From positions 2,480,001 to 2,544,000 of the forward strand of contig CAVYTX010000002.1 in the NCBI GenBank assembly GCA_963771545.1: 64,000 bases of DNA, given 5' to 3'. Shown here piece after piece: positions 34,791 to 43,576 of the stretch (position 1 is its first letter; every line of letters starts with the position of its first letter). The notes under the pieces were generated by a model. That model searched no databases. It worked only from the letters and a program-made list of their open reading frames with translations, and was not told where the DNA came from. The position numbers were made by a program, and so were the translations under genes. The stretch is from CAKZLS01 sp963771545. Its GTDB lineage: Bacteria > Pseudomonadota > Alphaproteobacteria > Rhodospirillales > Defluviicoccaceae.

Positions 34791-35341
34791 GCCCAATACC
34801 AACGACCCCTGATAGCAACCCATTGTGGCGGCCTCTCGAGGCTAACGGCGATGCGGGTTGCTGGCCGTCACGGCGAACCAGCTTGACCACAAGGCAAGTT
34901 AGGTATATTTACCTATATATCCATACTTTGACTTCGAGGCTGCCATGACCCTATTGAAGGCTCGGCGGCAGCGGTTTGGCCGGTGGTTCGTCGATTTGGC
35001 GAACGCCGCCGCGGTGGCGCCGGCTTCGATCCCCGTGCGGTTTGTTGACTTTTGTTTCGGCAAAAAGGCGTTCACTATCAATGCATTATGCGGCACTCGT
35101 GTATACTTTTGTATACCTAGTCGAAAAGGCTCTTCTAGAAAAATCAAGGGCTTAGCCTGCAAACATGTCTACTTTTGTATACTTTTGCATACCTTTCACA
35201 ACCTTTCACATTCGGGCGAATGGGTATTGTTTAAAATCAACGGCTTAAGCGCCACGGCGGCGAAACGACGGTATACAAAAAGGTGCCCGAGGTAGACAAA
35301 AGGTAGACAAAACCGCGCGGCAAGCGCGCCGGCGCCAAGTG
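34791..35341. other. Repeat-rich gap right of the insertion nest
   Basis: About 550 bases with no convincing gene. It begins with ATACCAACGACC at 34796, like the palindromes at 6.5 and 7.8 kb. An AT-rich patch lies around 34900. A 116-codon plus frame at 34945 is made largely from the repeat sequence and is not accepted. The right part holds the GTATAC repeats described separately. Confidence 0.5.
35101..35311. repeat. Cluster of GTATAC/GTAGAC-TTTT repeats
   Basis: GTATACTTTTGTATACC at 35101, GTCTACTTTTGTATACTTTT then GCATACC at 35167-35193, and the opposite orientation at 35271-35311 (GTATACAAAAAGGTGCC, GGTAGACAAAAGGTAGACAA). The unit GTATAC or GTAGAC alternates with four A or T. The inverted layout could be a binding array, a small palindromic mobile unit or a recombination site. 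Confidence 0.55.
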
Positions 35342-36190
35342 TTACCCGAGTTCGGCGGTGGCGGACATGGCTACCTTGCCGTTGGGGCCGTGGGCTTCCA
35401 GCTCGACCATGTTGTTGTCGGCGGGCGTCGCCGTCAGGCGGAACGGCGCCAGGTCGAACAGCGGCGCCTGGCCGCGGAAACTGAAGCCCGTGGCCGGCCG
35501 GCCGGCGTTGTGGCGCACCAGCTCCATGAGCAGGATCGCCGTCAGCGGTCCGTGCACCACCAGACCCGGATAGCCCTCCTCGCCCGTGGCGTAGGGCCGG
35601 TCGTAGTGGATGCGGTGGGCGTTGAAGGTGAGCGCCGAAAACCGGAACAAGAGCCGCGGGTCGGGGGTCACGGTCCGGGTCCAGGCGCCGGCGGGCGGCG
35701 GCAGCAGCTCCACCACTTCCGGCGCCGGTACCGGCGCGCCCGGTTCGCGGTAGACGATATCCTGCTCCTCTTCGATGCACAGCGCGCCGTCCTGGTGGAT
35801 CTTGTAGCCGACGGTGACGAACGCGAGCGTGCCGGTGCGGCCCGTCTTTTGCGACACCTTGAGGATCTCGGCGTCGCGGCGGGCCGGCTGGCCGATGACC
35901 AGCGGCTGGTGAAAGCGCATGCGGGCGCCCGCGAACATGCGGCGCGGCAGTTCGATGGGCGGCATGAAGCCGCCGCGCTCGGGATGGCCGTCGGGGCCGA
36001 GCTTCGATTGCGGCGCCTTGGGCAAAAAGTAGAACCAGTGCCACACCGGCGGCAGCGGCGCGCCGGGTTCGAAGGCCGTGGCGTCGTCGAGGGTGGCGGC
36101 GAGGGCCTGGGCCGGGAATAGGCCGATGTGGTCCTCGACGGTGTCGGTGTTGCCGATCCACTCGGCGAAGGATGCGGTCGTGTCGGTCAT
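35342..36190 (-). CDS. Mesaconyl-C4-CoA hydratase-like protein (double hot-dog)
   Basis: A 282-residue protein with an N-terminal FAS1-type dehydratase hot-dog and a C-terminal MaoC-like hot-dog. LFRFSALTFNAHRIHYDRPY is the signature shared with mesaconyl-C4-CoA hydratases (Meh) and related itaconyl-CoA hydratases, which hydrate to citramalyl-CoA. WHWFYFLPKAPQSKLGPDGH fits the same family. ATG 36190 follows the CoA-transferase stop by seven bases; ATG 36211 would overlap it. The gene is the second member of a minus-strand pair with the CoA transferase. Confidence 0.8.
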   Translation of the reverse strand: MTDTTASFAEWIGNTDTVEDHIGLFPAQALAATLDDATAFEPGAPLPPVWHWFYFLPKAPQSKLGPDGHPERGGFMPPIELPRRMFAGARMRFHQPLVIGQPARRDAEILKVSQKTGRTGTLAFVTVGYKIHQDGALCIEEEQDIVYREPGAPVPAPEVVELLPPPAGAWTRTVTPDPRLLFRFSALTFNAHRIHYDRPYATGEEGYPGLVVHGPLTAILLMELVRHNAGRPATGFSFRGQAPLFDLAPFRLTATPADNNMVELEAHGPNGKVAMSATAELG

Positions 36191-36197
36191 GGCGGGC

Positions 36198-37436
36198 TCA
36201 GGCTCGAACATCGACGGGGCCGGCGACGATGCCGTTGTCGCGCAGCTTGCCGATCTGGGAGTTGTCGAGGCCGAGGATTTCCGTGAGCACCTCGTCGGTG
36301 TGCTCGCCCAGCATCGGCGCCCGGGTGGGCGGTAACCGCTCCAGATTGCTGAACGCGAGCGGCGAGCCCGGCACCAGGTAGCTGCCGATGCCGGGTTGTT
36401 CGATGTCCGCGAACATGGGGTTGTCGGTGGAGCAGCGGGGATCGTGCTCGATCATTTGCAGGAACGTCTGATACGGCCCCCAGCACACACCGGTGCCCTC
36501 GAACGCCCGCGTGACCTCGTCCAGTGTACGTTCGGAGAACCAAGGCTGCAGCACCGCCGAAATGGCGTCCCGCGCCTTGAAGCGGTCACCCTCCCTACTG
36601 AGGTTGACATTGAGCAGCGGCTCGATCAGCTCCAAGCGGTCGGTCAATTCCGTGGACTTGCATAGCGCCGCCCACTGGCGTTTGGTAATCGCGACCACAT
36701 AGATGTAGCGGTCGTCCTTGGTTTCGAACTCGCGGCCATAGGCGCCGTACAGGTAGTTGCCGAAGGAGTAATGGTCTTCCTTGTTGATCTGGGCCTCGCC
36801 GATCAGCCCGAGATTGCCGACCATGGCCATGGCCACGTCGGACAAAGGCAGTTTGATGAACTGGCCCACCCCGTTGAGCCTGCGGTAGCGCTCGGCGCCG
36901 ACAATGCCCATGGCCGCCGTCACCCCGGTGATGGCGTCCCAGGCCGGCAGCACGTGGTTGACCGGGTTGACCGGCTTGTGGCCGTGGGTCGGGCCGGTGG
37001 CGAACGGAATGCCGATGGCGCAGTTGACGGTGTAGTCCACCGCCGAACTGCCGTCGGGATTGCCGAACAAGTTCATCATGATCAGATCTTCGCGGCGCTT
37101 CTTCAGGGTCTCGTACCCAAGCCAGCCCGATGCCGGAAAGTTCGTCAGGAAAATGCCGTTGCCCTCGCCCGGCGCGGTGATCAGGTTGGTGATCAGTTCC
37201 TGGCCTTCCGGATCGCGGGTGTTGACGGCGATGGACCGTTTGCCCTTGTTCAGGCCGACCCAATAGAGGCTTTTGCCATCCGCCGTGAGCGGCCAGCGAT
37301 TGGCGTCGAGACCGCCCTGAACGGGATCGAAGCGGATCACCTCGGCGCCCTGCTGCGCCAGCGTCATTCCGCACAGCGGCGCGGCGACGAACGCCGAACC
37401 CTCGATAACGCGCATTCCTTTGAGCAGATTGTTCAA
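36198..37436 (-). CDS. Family III CoA transferase, mesaconyl-CoA C1-C4 transferase-like
   Basis: A 412-residue class III CoA transferase (CaiB/BaiF). It starts at TTG 37436 with GGAGG nearby, giving NNLLKGMRVIEGSAFVAAPL. The probable catalytic aspartate lies in LPAWDAITGVTAAMG. The sequence GNPDGSSAVDYTVNCAIGIP and FIKLPLSDVAMAM, and the following hydratase gene, resemble mesaconyl-CoA C1-C4 CoA transferase (Mct), which moves CoA within mesaconate. Other acids are possible. It is divergent from the two CoA transferases on the plus strand. Confidence 0.78.
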   Translation of the reverse strand: MNNLLKGMRVIEGSAFVAAPLCGMTLAQQGAEVIRFDPVQGGLDANRWPLTADGKSLYWVGLNKGKRSIAVNTRDPEGQELITNLITAPGEGNGIFLTNFPASGWLGYETLKKRREDLIMMNLFGNPDGSSAVDYTVNCAIGIPFATGPTHGHKPVNPVNHVLPAWDAITGVTAAMGIVGAERYRRLNGVGQFIKLPLSDVAMAMVGNLGLIGEAQINKEDHYSFGNYLYGAYGREFETKDDRYIYVVAITKRQWAALCKSTELTDRLELIEPLLNVNLSREGDRFKARDAISAVLQPWFSERTLDEVTRAFEGTGVCWGPYQTFLQMIEHDPRCSTDNPMFADIEQPGIGSYLVPGSPLAFSNLERLPPTRAPMLGEHTDEVLTEILGLDNSQIGKLRDNGIVAGPVDVRA

Positions 37437-37798
37437 GGCGTTCCCTCCTCCATGACGTGTCCGCGAAACCGCCGCGCCGGCGGCGGCGCGAGCGCGCGGA
37501 TCTTGATTGCAAACGGTCCGTTCGGGTGCCGAGCTTGGCCTCCCAACGTTTGAGCGGGTTGTATCAAGAGTTGGTATACCCCGCAACTGCAAGGGGTATG
37601 TGTACAATTCAGATCTGATTTGCTCGACATGAATGGTTCAGGAAGTAGATCACGCCCTAAAACCCTGCTAGGTTCACGGACGCTGGATAGGATCGGTTGG
37701 GAGCGGCCGCAAATACAATCGATAACGCGCTCTCGCGACGGATCCCCGCGCGCGTCCAGGCGTCGCACGAACTAAGGAAATGGGAGGGAGGGCATCAA
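37437..37798. promoter_or_regulatory. Divergent promoter region of the CoA-transferase genes
   Basis: This 360-base region separates oppositely transcribed CoA-transferase operons. Two symmetric sites lie in it: ATACCCC (37576-37582) with GGGGTAT (37593-37599), ten bases apart, and the perfect palindrome TCAGATCTGA at 37609-37618. Either may bind a shared regulator. No regulator gene is next to it. Confidence 0.4.
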
Positions 37799-39118
37799 AT
37801 GCAGTCCGACACACCGGAAAAGGACAAACCCCGCAAGGGAGCGAAAAAGGCCGAGGCTGAGCAAAAGCAAGGAACCGGCGGCTCCATCGATCCCGCCGAG
37901 AAAAAATGGTTCGAGGAGCAGAAGCTGCCCATGGCCGGCGTCCGCGTCATCGATGTGGGTACATTTCTGGCCGGTCCGTATACGGCGTCGATGCTCGGCG
38001 AGTTTGGGGCCGAGGTGCTCAAGGTCGAGCACCCCATCGCCGGCGATCCCATGCGCCGGTTCGGCACCCAGACCAAGCGCCATGACGCCACTCTGGCCTG
38101 GCTGAGCGAGGCCCGGAACAAGAAGTCGGTGACCATCGACCTGCGCCAAGCGCCGGGCGTCGATCTGTTCATTCGACTGGTCAAGAAGGCCGACGTGTTG
38201 ATCGAGAATTTCCGCCCCGGCATCATGGAGGAATGGGGACTCGGCTGGGATGTTCTCAAGGCCGCCAATCCAAGGCTGGTGATGCTGCGGGTGTCCGGCT
38301 TCGGGCAGACCGGTCCCTACCGCCATCGCACCGGCTTTTCCCACATCGCCCATGCCATCGGCGGACTGTCGTATCTGTGCGGCTTTCCCGGCGAGACGCC
38401 GGTGGTTCCGGGAACGGCGCCGCTCGGCGACTACGTGTCGAGCCTCTACGGGGCGATCGGTGTGATGCTCGCTTTGCGGCACGCCGAGGCCACGGGCCAG
38501 GGCCAGATCATCGACATCGCCATTTATGAGGCCGTGTTCCGGCAAATGGACGAACTGGCCGCGGCCTATGGCCTGTTCGGCAAGATCCGCGAGCGCGAGG
38601 GCGCCGGCAGCTTCGTCGCCGTTCCCCATGGCCACTTCCGCACCAAGGACGACAAGTGGGTGGCCATCGCCTGCACCACCGACAAAATGTTCGAACGCCT
38701 CGCCGAGGTCATGGAGCGGCCGGAACTGGCTTCGCATACGCTCTACGGCGAGCAGCGCAAGCGCCTGAAAGCGCGCGACGAGGTCAACGCGATGGTTACC
38801 GAGTGGACCGGTTCTCTTATGCGCAAGGAACTCATGGACAGGTGCCTGGCCGGGCAAGTGCCCATCGGCAAGGTCAACAACATTGCCGACATTTTCAACG
38901 ATGAGCACTTTCAGGCGCGCGGCAACCTGGAAACGATCGACGAGCCCGGCATGGGCCCGGTGACGGTTCCCGGCGTGGTGCCGACGCTTTCGGAGACGCC
39001 CGGCCGGATTACCAATCTCGGGCCATCGCTCGGCAATGCCACCTATGAAGTCATGCGGGAACTCCTCGGTCTTTCGGCCGACGAAATCACCCGCTTCCGC
39101 AAGCAAAAGATCATCTAG
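37799..39118 (+). CDS. Family III CoA transferase, Smt-like (first of a pair)
   Basis: A 439-residue CoA transferase with an extra lysine-rich N-terminal tail of about 45 residues. The core runs MAGVRVIDVGTFLAGPYTAS, LGEFGAEVLKVEHP, LSEARNKKSVTIDLR, and GTAPLGDYVSSLYGAIGVML with the catalytic aspartate. It is closest in style to succinyl-CoA:malate or citramalate CoA transferase subunits (SmtA/SmtB) or itaconate CoA transferase. The ATG is preceded by GGGAGGGAGGGC. It is followed after 37 bases by a paralogue, so both may form one enzyme. Confidence 0.75.
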   Translation: MQSDTPEKDKPRKGAKKAEAEQKQGTGGSIDPAEKKWFEEQKLPMAGVRVIDVGTFLAGPYTASMLGEFGAEVLKVEHPIAGDPMRRFGTQTKRHDATLAWLSEARNKKSVTIDLRQAPGVDLFIRLVKKADVLIENFRPGIMEEWGLGWDVLKAANPRLVMLRVSGFGQTGPYRHRTGFSHIAHAIGGLSYLCGFPGETPVVPGTAPLGDYVSSLYGAIGVMLALRHAEATGQGQIIDIAIYEAVFRQMDELAAAYGLFGKIREREGAGSFVAVPHGHFRTKDDKWVAIACTTDKMFERLAEVMERPELASHTLYGEQRKRLKARDEVNAMVTEWTGSLMRKELMDRCLAGQVPIGKVNNIADIFNDEHFQARGNLETIDEPGMGPVTVPGVVPTLSETPGRITNLGPSLGNATYEVMRELLGLSADEITRFRKQKII

Positions 39119-39155
39119 CGCGGCGCGTCCGCGTTCAGCGCTCTCGAGGTAAACC

Positions 39156-40373
39156 ATGACTGACGAGAACAAGACAACCCTGCCCCTCAAAGGCATCCGC
39201 GTGATCGACGTCGCCACCATCATCGCCGCCCCGTACTGCGCCGCGATTCTCGGCGAATTCGGCGCCGAAGTGCTGAAGGTGGAGCATCCGGTGGGCGGCG
39301 ACGCGTGCCGGCGGTTCGGCACTCCGACCAAGCGGGGCGATACGCTGACCTGGCTCAGCGAGGCCCGCAACAAGAAGTCGGTGACCATCGATCTCCATCG
39401 ACCGGAAGGCGTGGAACTATTCAAGGCGCTGGCGGCGCAGACCGACATCATCTGCGAGAACTTCCGGCCCGGCACCCTGGAGAAATGGGGGATCGGCTGG
39501 GAAGTGCTCCACGAGATCAACCCGGGGCTGATCATGCTGCGGGTGTCGGGCTACGGCCAGACGGGCCCGTACGCCAGCCGACCGGGTTTCGCCCGCATCG
39601 CCCACGCGGTGGGCGGCATCGCCTATCTCTCCGGCATGCCCAAGGGGACGCCGGTGACCCCCGGTTCGACCACGCTCGGCGATTACATGTCCGGTCTTTA
39701 CGGCGCGGTCGGCGTGTTGATGGCGCTGCGTTACAAGGACAAGACCGGCCACGGCCAGTACATCGACACGGCACTCTACGAGTTGGTATTCCGCTGCACC
39801 GAGGAATTGGCCCCGGCGTACGCCATGTACGGCACCATTCGCGAGCGCCACGGCCCGCACATCGAAAGCGCGTGCCCCTACGGCCACTTCCCCACCAGGG
39901 ACGGGGGCTGGGTGGCCATCGCGTGCACCACCGACAAGCTGTTCGCCCGTCTGGCCGAGGCCATGGGGCGGCCGGAGCTGGCCTCGACGAGCCTCTATGG
40001 CCTGCAGGCGGAGCGGCTGGCCAATCGCGGCGACGTCAACGAAATCGTCCGCGACTGGTGCGGGTCGCTCAGCCGGGACGACGTGCTGGAGCGCTGCAAC
40101 AAGTGGAGCGCGCCGGCGGGTCCGTTGAACAACATCCGCGACATCTTCGCCAACCGGCAGTTCCACGCGCGCCGTAACATGGTGGCCATCGATGAGGAGG
40201 ACGTGGGTGAGACGGTGATCGTGCCCAACATCGTTCCCAGATTGTCGGAGACGCCGGGCCACATCGAACACCTGGGTCCGACGTTGGGCCAGCATACCGA
40301 CGAGGTGCTGAAGGATTTGCTCGGCATAAACGAGGCGCAAATCGCGGAGTTACGCGAAAAGCGGGTGATCTGA
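39156..40373 (+). CDS. Family III CoA transferase, Smt-like (second of a pair)
   Basis: A 405-residue paralogue of the preceding gene, with the same LSEARNKKSVTIDL and GSTTLGDYMSGLYGAVGVLM segments but no N-terminal tail. Adjacent, similar transferases of this type form the two-subunit succinyl-CoA:L-malate transferase of Chloroflexus; the same could hold here. The tandem layout and similarity indicate an old duplication. A HAD dehalogenase gene follows after 81 bases. Confidence 0.75.
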   Translation: MTDENKTTLPLKGIRVIDVATIIAAPYCAAILGEFGAEVLKVEHPVGGDACRRFGTPTKRGDTLTWLSEARNKKSVTIDLHRPEGVELFKALAAQTDIICENFRPGTLEKWGIGWEVLHEINPGLIMLRVSGYGQTGPYASRPGFARIAHAVGGIAYLSGMPKGTPVTPGSTTLGDYMSGLYGAVGVLMALRYKDKTGHGQYIDTALYELVFRCTEELAPAYAMYGTIRERHGPHIESACPYGHFPTRDGGWVAIACTTDKLFARLAEAMGRPELASTSLYGLQAERLANRGDVNEIVRDWCGSLSRDDVLERCNKWSAPAGPLNNIRDIFANRQFHARRNMVAIDEEDVGETVIVPNIVPRLSETPGHIEHLGPTLGQHTDEVLKDLLGINEAQIAELREKRVI

Positions 40374-40454
40374 CCGGCGGCGGGGCGTTGGCGTCGCCAG
40401 CGCCTCGTCCGTTCCGGCGGATGGCGATGAACGGGAACGGTGAAAGACGACATC

Positions 40455-41138
40455 ATGACAACGACGCTCGCGCTCGACGTCTACGGCACGCTGATCGATA
40501 CCGCCGGCGTGATCGACAAGCTGATGGACCATGTTCCGGGCCGAGCCGCCGCGTTCTCCGCGCTTTGGCGGGAGAAGCAGCTCGAGTATTCGTTCCGCCG
40601 CGGGCTCATGCAGAACTACCGCGAGTTTTCCGTGTGCACCCGGCAGGCGCTGGATTACGCGTGCCTGGTATTTGATGCGGAGATTCCGCAAACGGACCGC
40701 GATGTCCTCATGGAGGTCTACCGCGTTTTGCCGCCGTTTTCGGAAGTCAAAGAGGCGCTGGAGACACTGAAGTCCGGCGACGCGCGGATGTTCGCCTTCT
40801 CCAACGGCACGGCGGATGCCGTTCGCGGGCTGCTCGGAAACGCCGGCATCGACGGCTTCTTCGACGATGTGGTCAGCACCGACGAGATCCGCAGCTTCAA
40901 ACCGAACCCCGGCGTTTACGCGCACTTCCTCCGCCGCTCGGGGGCAAGCGGCGCGGAGGCGTGGCTCGTCTCCAGCAATCCGTTCGACGTCATCGGCGCC
41001 ATCTCCGCCGGCATGCGGGCGGCGTGGGTCAAGCGCTCGCAAAGCGCCGTGTTCGACCCATGGGAGATCCAGCCCACACTGACCATCGGCGGCCTCGCCG
41101 AGCTTCCCGACGCGTTGGAACGTTCCCTAGGCGCCTGA
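40455..41138 (+). CDS. Haloacid dehalogenase, type II
   Basis: A 227-residue HAD hydrolase. Motif I is LALDVYGTLID with the nucleophilic aspartate, motif II MFAFSNGT, and motif III/IV is KPNPGVY with SSNPFDVIGA. This pattern is that of L-2-haloacid dehalogenases, which replace a halogen by a hydroxyl group to give D-2-hydroxyacids. Some relatives act on other substrates. ATG 40455 is used; GTG 40440 would add five residues. Its 3' end overlaps the peroxiredoxin gene by 12 bases in a convergent layout. Confidence 0.82.
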   Translation: MTTTLALDVYGTLIDTAGVIDKLMDHVPGRAAAFSALWREKQLEYSFRRGLMQNYREFSVCTRQALDYACLVFDAEIPQTDRDVLMEVYRVLPPFSEVKEALETLKSGDARMFAFSNGTADAVRGLLGNAGIDGFFDDVVSTDEIRSFKPNPGVYAHFLRRSGASGAEAWLVSSNPFDVIGAISAGMRAAWVKRSQSAVFDPWEIQPTLTIGGLAELPDALERSLGA

Positions 41139-41684
41139 CGTGTCGATGACCTCGCCGCGCGCGGGGTAGTCGTTGGCGATGACGAAGTCGAGCGCCTTGA
41201 GGATGTCGCCGAACGCGGGACGGGCGAACGGCATGGTCTGGACCGCGCCGAAGTAAAGCGTGCCGTCGGGGCGAACCACGAACAGGCCGGGTTCATTGAA
41301 CCGCGCCGATTCTTCCACGCCGATGGACGTCATGCCGCGGCTGCTCGACACGTAGAGGCCCCATTCCCGCGCCTTGTCCAGCGGGAGGTCGTAGCCCACG
41401 GTGAGATTGTCCAGTTTCCACTCGGCCTTGGCGTCGACGGCGCGGTCCTCGGAGTTGCTGGACGCGATCAGGATCGTAACACCCTTTGCCGCGAACGCCG
41501 CCGCCTTCGCGTTCAGATCGGCCAGATACATGGAACAGATCGGGCAATGGCGGCCCCGGTAGAACACCACCATGGTGAAATGCTCCGGCTTCTGATCGGC
41601 GAGGCGCCAGATTCCGCCGCCGACGGTAGGCAACTCGAGGGATGGAACCGGCTGGCGGGGGATCAACGGGGTCGGCAAGCTCAT
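41127..41684 (-). CDS. Peroxiredoxin-like AhpC/TSA family protein
   Basis: A 185-residue thioredoxin-fold protein with FYRGRHCPICSMYLADLNAK, a CPIC active site instead of the classical peroxiredoxin PxxxTxxC. Such RGxHCPIC proteins form a subgroup of AhpC/TSA proteins that probably reduce peroxides or disulfides. A TetR regulator lies upstream in the same direction, and a TetR-type palindrome precedes this gene at 41746-41757, suggesting direct control. Confidence 0.85.
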   Translation of the reverse strand: MSLPTPLIPRQPVPSLELPTVGGGIWRLADQKPEHFTMVVFYRGRHCPICSMYLADLNAKAAAFAAKGVTILIASSNSEDRAVDAKAEWKLDNLTVGYDLPLDKAREWGLYVSSSRGMTSIGVEESARFNEPGLFVVRPDGTLYFGAVQTMPFARPAFGDILKALDFVIANDYPARGEVIDTSGA

Positions 41685-41745
41685 GACGAGGTCTCCTTGA
41701 ATTCAGGGCAACCGCCCGGGGTGCGATCGTTTCGACTCTTTAATA

Positions 41746-41757
41746 GAACGGTCGTTC
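41746..41757 (-). promoter_or_regulatory. Candidate TetR operator upstream of the peroxiredoxin
   Basis: GAACG-GT-CGTTC has perfect five-base arms and lies 62 bases before the peroxiredoxin start, between it and the end of the tetR gene. Confidence 0.45.
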
Positions 41758-41805
41758 CGGATTCTCAAGGCGCGGCGGACTATTGTTAGATGCTTCGGCC
41801 GCCGA

Positions 41806-42387
41806 TCAATCAAGGACGCTCAGCGCCACGCGCGCGGTATCGCGGAGATGTTTTTCGTCGGGATTGAAGCGGGCCAGTACCCGCAAGCCGTGGACCGTGC
41901 TCATCAGGAACCGCGCGAGAGCCGTCGGACCGTGGTTTCGCGAAATCTCGCCGTTCGACTGGCCGCGCCGGGCGACTTCACGCAAGGCTTTTTCCACCCG
42001 ATCGAACGCGTCCGACAGCTTGGCGTCCAGGTCCGGGCTTCGGGCCGCCGCTTCCACGGCGGTGTTGGTGAGAAGGCAGCCGAGGTCGCGGCCCTCGCCG
42101 ATGGAAAACCGGATCAGCGCGTTGAAGTAGCGTTCCAGCGCCTTGCGGGCCGATCCTTCCGCCGACAACAGGGCGAGCCGGTCACGGCTGATCCGATCCA
42201 CGTAGCGGTCAAGCGCCGCGGCAAACAGCGCCTCCTTGCCGCCGAAACTGGCATACATGCTGGCGCGGTTGATACCGGTGGCGTCCACCAGATCATGAAT
42301 GGACGTCGCCTCGTAGCCTTGCCGCCAGAACAGATGCATGGCGCTGTCCAGCACCTCGTCGGGATCGAACGCCTTGGTTCTCGCCAT
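41806..42387 (-). CDS. TetR/AcrR-family transcriptional regulator
   Basis: A 193-residue repressor. The helix-turn-helix is EVLDSAMHLFWRQGYEATSI then HDLVDATGINRASMYASFGG. The C-terminal part (TNTAVEAAARSPDLDAKLS, ALARFLMSTVHGLRVLARF) is typical of the subgroup that often controls redox or electrophile genes. ATG 42387 begins MARTKAFDPDEVL. A GTTGG-AA-CCAAC palindrome lies just upstream. The peroxiredoxin gene downstream is the likely target. Confidence 0.9.
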   Translation of the reverse strand: MARTKAFDPDEVLDSAMHLFWRQGYEATSIHDLVDATGINRASMYASFGGKEALFAAALDRYVDRISRDRLALLSAEGSARKALERYFNALIRFSIGEGRDLGCLLTNTAVEAAARSPDLDAKLSDAFDRVEKALREVARRGQSNGEISRNHGPTALARFLMSTVHGLRVLARFNPDEKHLRDTARVALSVLD

Positions 42388-42404
42388 GACCTTACCGAAG
42401 TTAA

Positions 42405-42416
42405 GTTGGAACCAAC
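42405..42416 (-). promoter_or_regulatory. Palindrome upstream of the TetR gene
   Basis: GTTGG-AA-CCAAC, 18 bases upstream of the tetR start, has perfect arms. It may be an autoregulatory site, although it differs from the GAACG/CGTTC site before the peroxiredoxin gene. Confidence 0.35.
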
Positions 42417-42469
42417 ATTCCAAAAATAGCGATTGCGCCGGTGTTTGGCAAGGCGCGCGTCGACAGCGA

Positions 42470-43576
42470 TCAGCTCTCCGGGAACAGTCCCCGCGTACGA
42501 TTGGCGACGGCGACCAGCGACAGCATCACCGGCACCTCCACCAGCACGCCGACCACCGTCGTCAGGGCGGCGCCCGAATTCAGGCCGAACAGGCTGATGG
42601 CGACCGCGACCGCCAACTCGAAAAAGTTCGACGTTCCGATCAACGCGCAGGGGGCCGCTACATTGAACGGCACGCGCCACGCCCAGGCGGCGGCATACGC
42701 CACGATGAAAATACCGTAGGATTGGATCACCAGCGGCGCGGCGATGAGCGCGATCAGCGCCGGCTGGTCGAGAATGATCTGCCCTTGAAACCCGAACAGC
42801 AGCACCACCGTCACCAGCAATCCAAGAATCGAGACCGGCTTCACCGCGCCGGTGAACCGGCTCACCGCCGCTTCGCCGCTCTCGACCTGCCCGGCATGGC
42901 CGGTGAGCCAGCGGCGTGTCAGCGCGCCGGCGATCAGCGGGATCACCACGTAGAGCCCGACCGACAGCAGCAACGTTTCCCAGGGCACGACGATGTCGGT
43001 GACGCCAAGCAGAAGCGCCACGATGGGCGCGAACGCGAAGATCATGATCAGGTCGTTCACCGAGACCTGCACCAGCGTGTAGGTCGAGTCGCCGCGGGTG
43101 AGCTGCGACCACACGAACACCATGGCGGTGCATGGCGCCGCGCCCAGCAGGATCAGCCCGGCGATGTACTGCTGGGCATCGGCCGGAGCGATCATGCCGG
43201 CGAACAGAACCTCGAAGAACAGGACGCCGAGAGCCGCCATGGTGAACGGCTTGACCAGCCAGTTGACGACGATGGTGATGATCAGCCCCTTGGGCCGGTC
43301 GCCGATATGGCGCAGGCTGGCGAAGTCCACGTTGACCATCATCGGATAGACCATCGCCCAGATCAGGACCGCGACCACTAGGTTGACCGAGGCGTATTCG
43401 ATCTCCGCGAGAACTTCGAACAGCACCGGGAACACGCTTCCCAGGGCGATGCCGGCGACGATGCAGAGCGCCACCCAGATGGACAGATAACGCTCGAAGA
43501 TCCCGAGACCGGCCGGCGCCGGCGCCGCGCGTCTTCCTCTGGATCCATCCGCAACCGTTATTTCCTTGACGCTCAT
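42470..43576 (-). CDS. acr3: Arsenite efflux permease Acr3
   Basis: A 368-residue membrane protein with about ten helices that exports arsenite. It begins LGIFERYLSIWVALCIVAGI, and carries the Acr3 signatures GLILLGAAPCTAMVFVWSQL with the essential cysteine and NVAAPCALIGTSNFFELAVA with the second. ATG 43576 overlaps the arsC stop (ATGA). It is the last gene of the arsR-arsC-acr3 transcript. Confidence 0.95.
   Translation of the reverse strand: MSVKEITVADGSRGRRAAPAPAGLGIFERYLSIWVALCIVAGIALGSVFPVLFEVLAEIEYASVNLVVAVLIWAMVYPMMVNVDFASLRHIGDRPKGLIITIVVNWLVKPFTMAALGVLFFEVLFAGMIAPADAQQYIAGLILLGAAPCTAMVFVWSQLTRGDSTYTLVQVSVNDLIMIFAFAPIVALLLGVTDIVVPWETLLLSVGLYVVIPLIAGALTRRWLTGHAGQVESGEAAVSRFTGAVKPVSILGLLVTVVLLFGFQGQIILDQPALIALIAAPLVIQSYGIFIVAYAAAWAWRVPFNVAAPCALIGTSNFFELAVAVAISLFGLNSGAALTTVVGVLVEVPVMLSLVAVANRTRGLFPES

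Noticed and set aside
34945..35295. 116-codon plus frame in the gap right of the insertion nest
   Set aside because: Half of it is made of the GTATAC/TTTT repeats, which give YFCI-type peptides. There is no ribosome site and no family.
35101..35311. CRISPR array
   Set aside because: The GTATAC units are too short, lie in both orientations and have no spacers of constant length. No cas gene is present.
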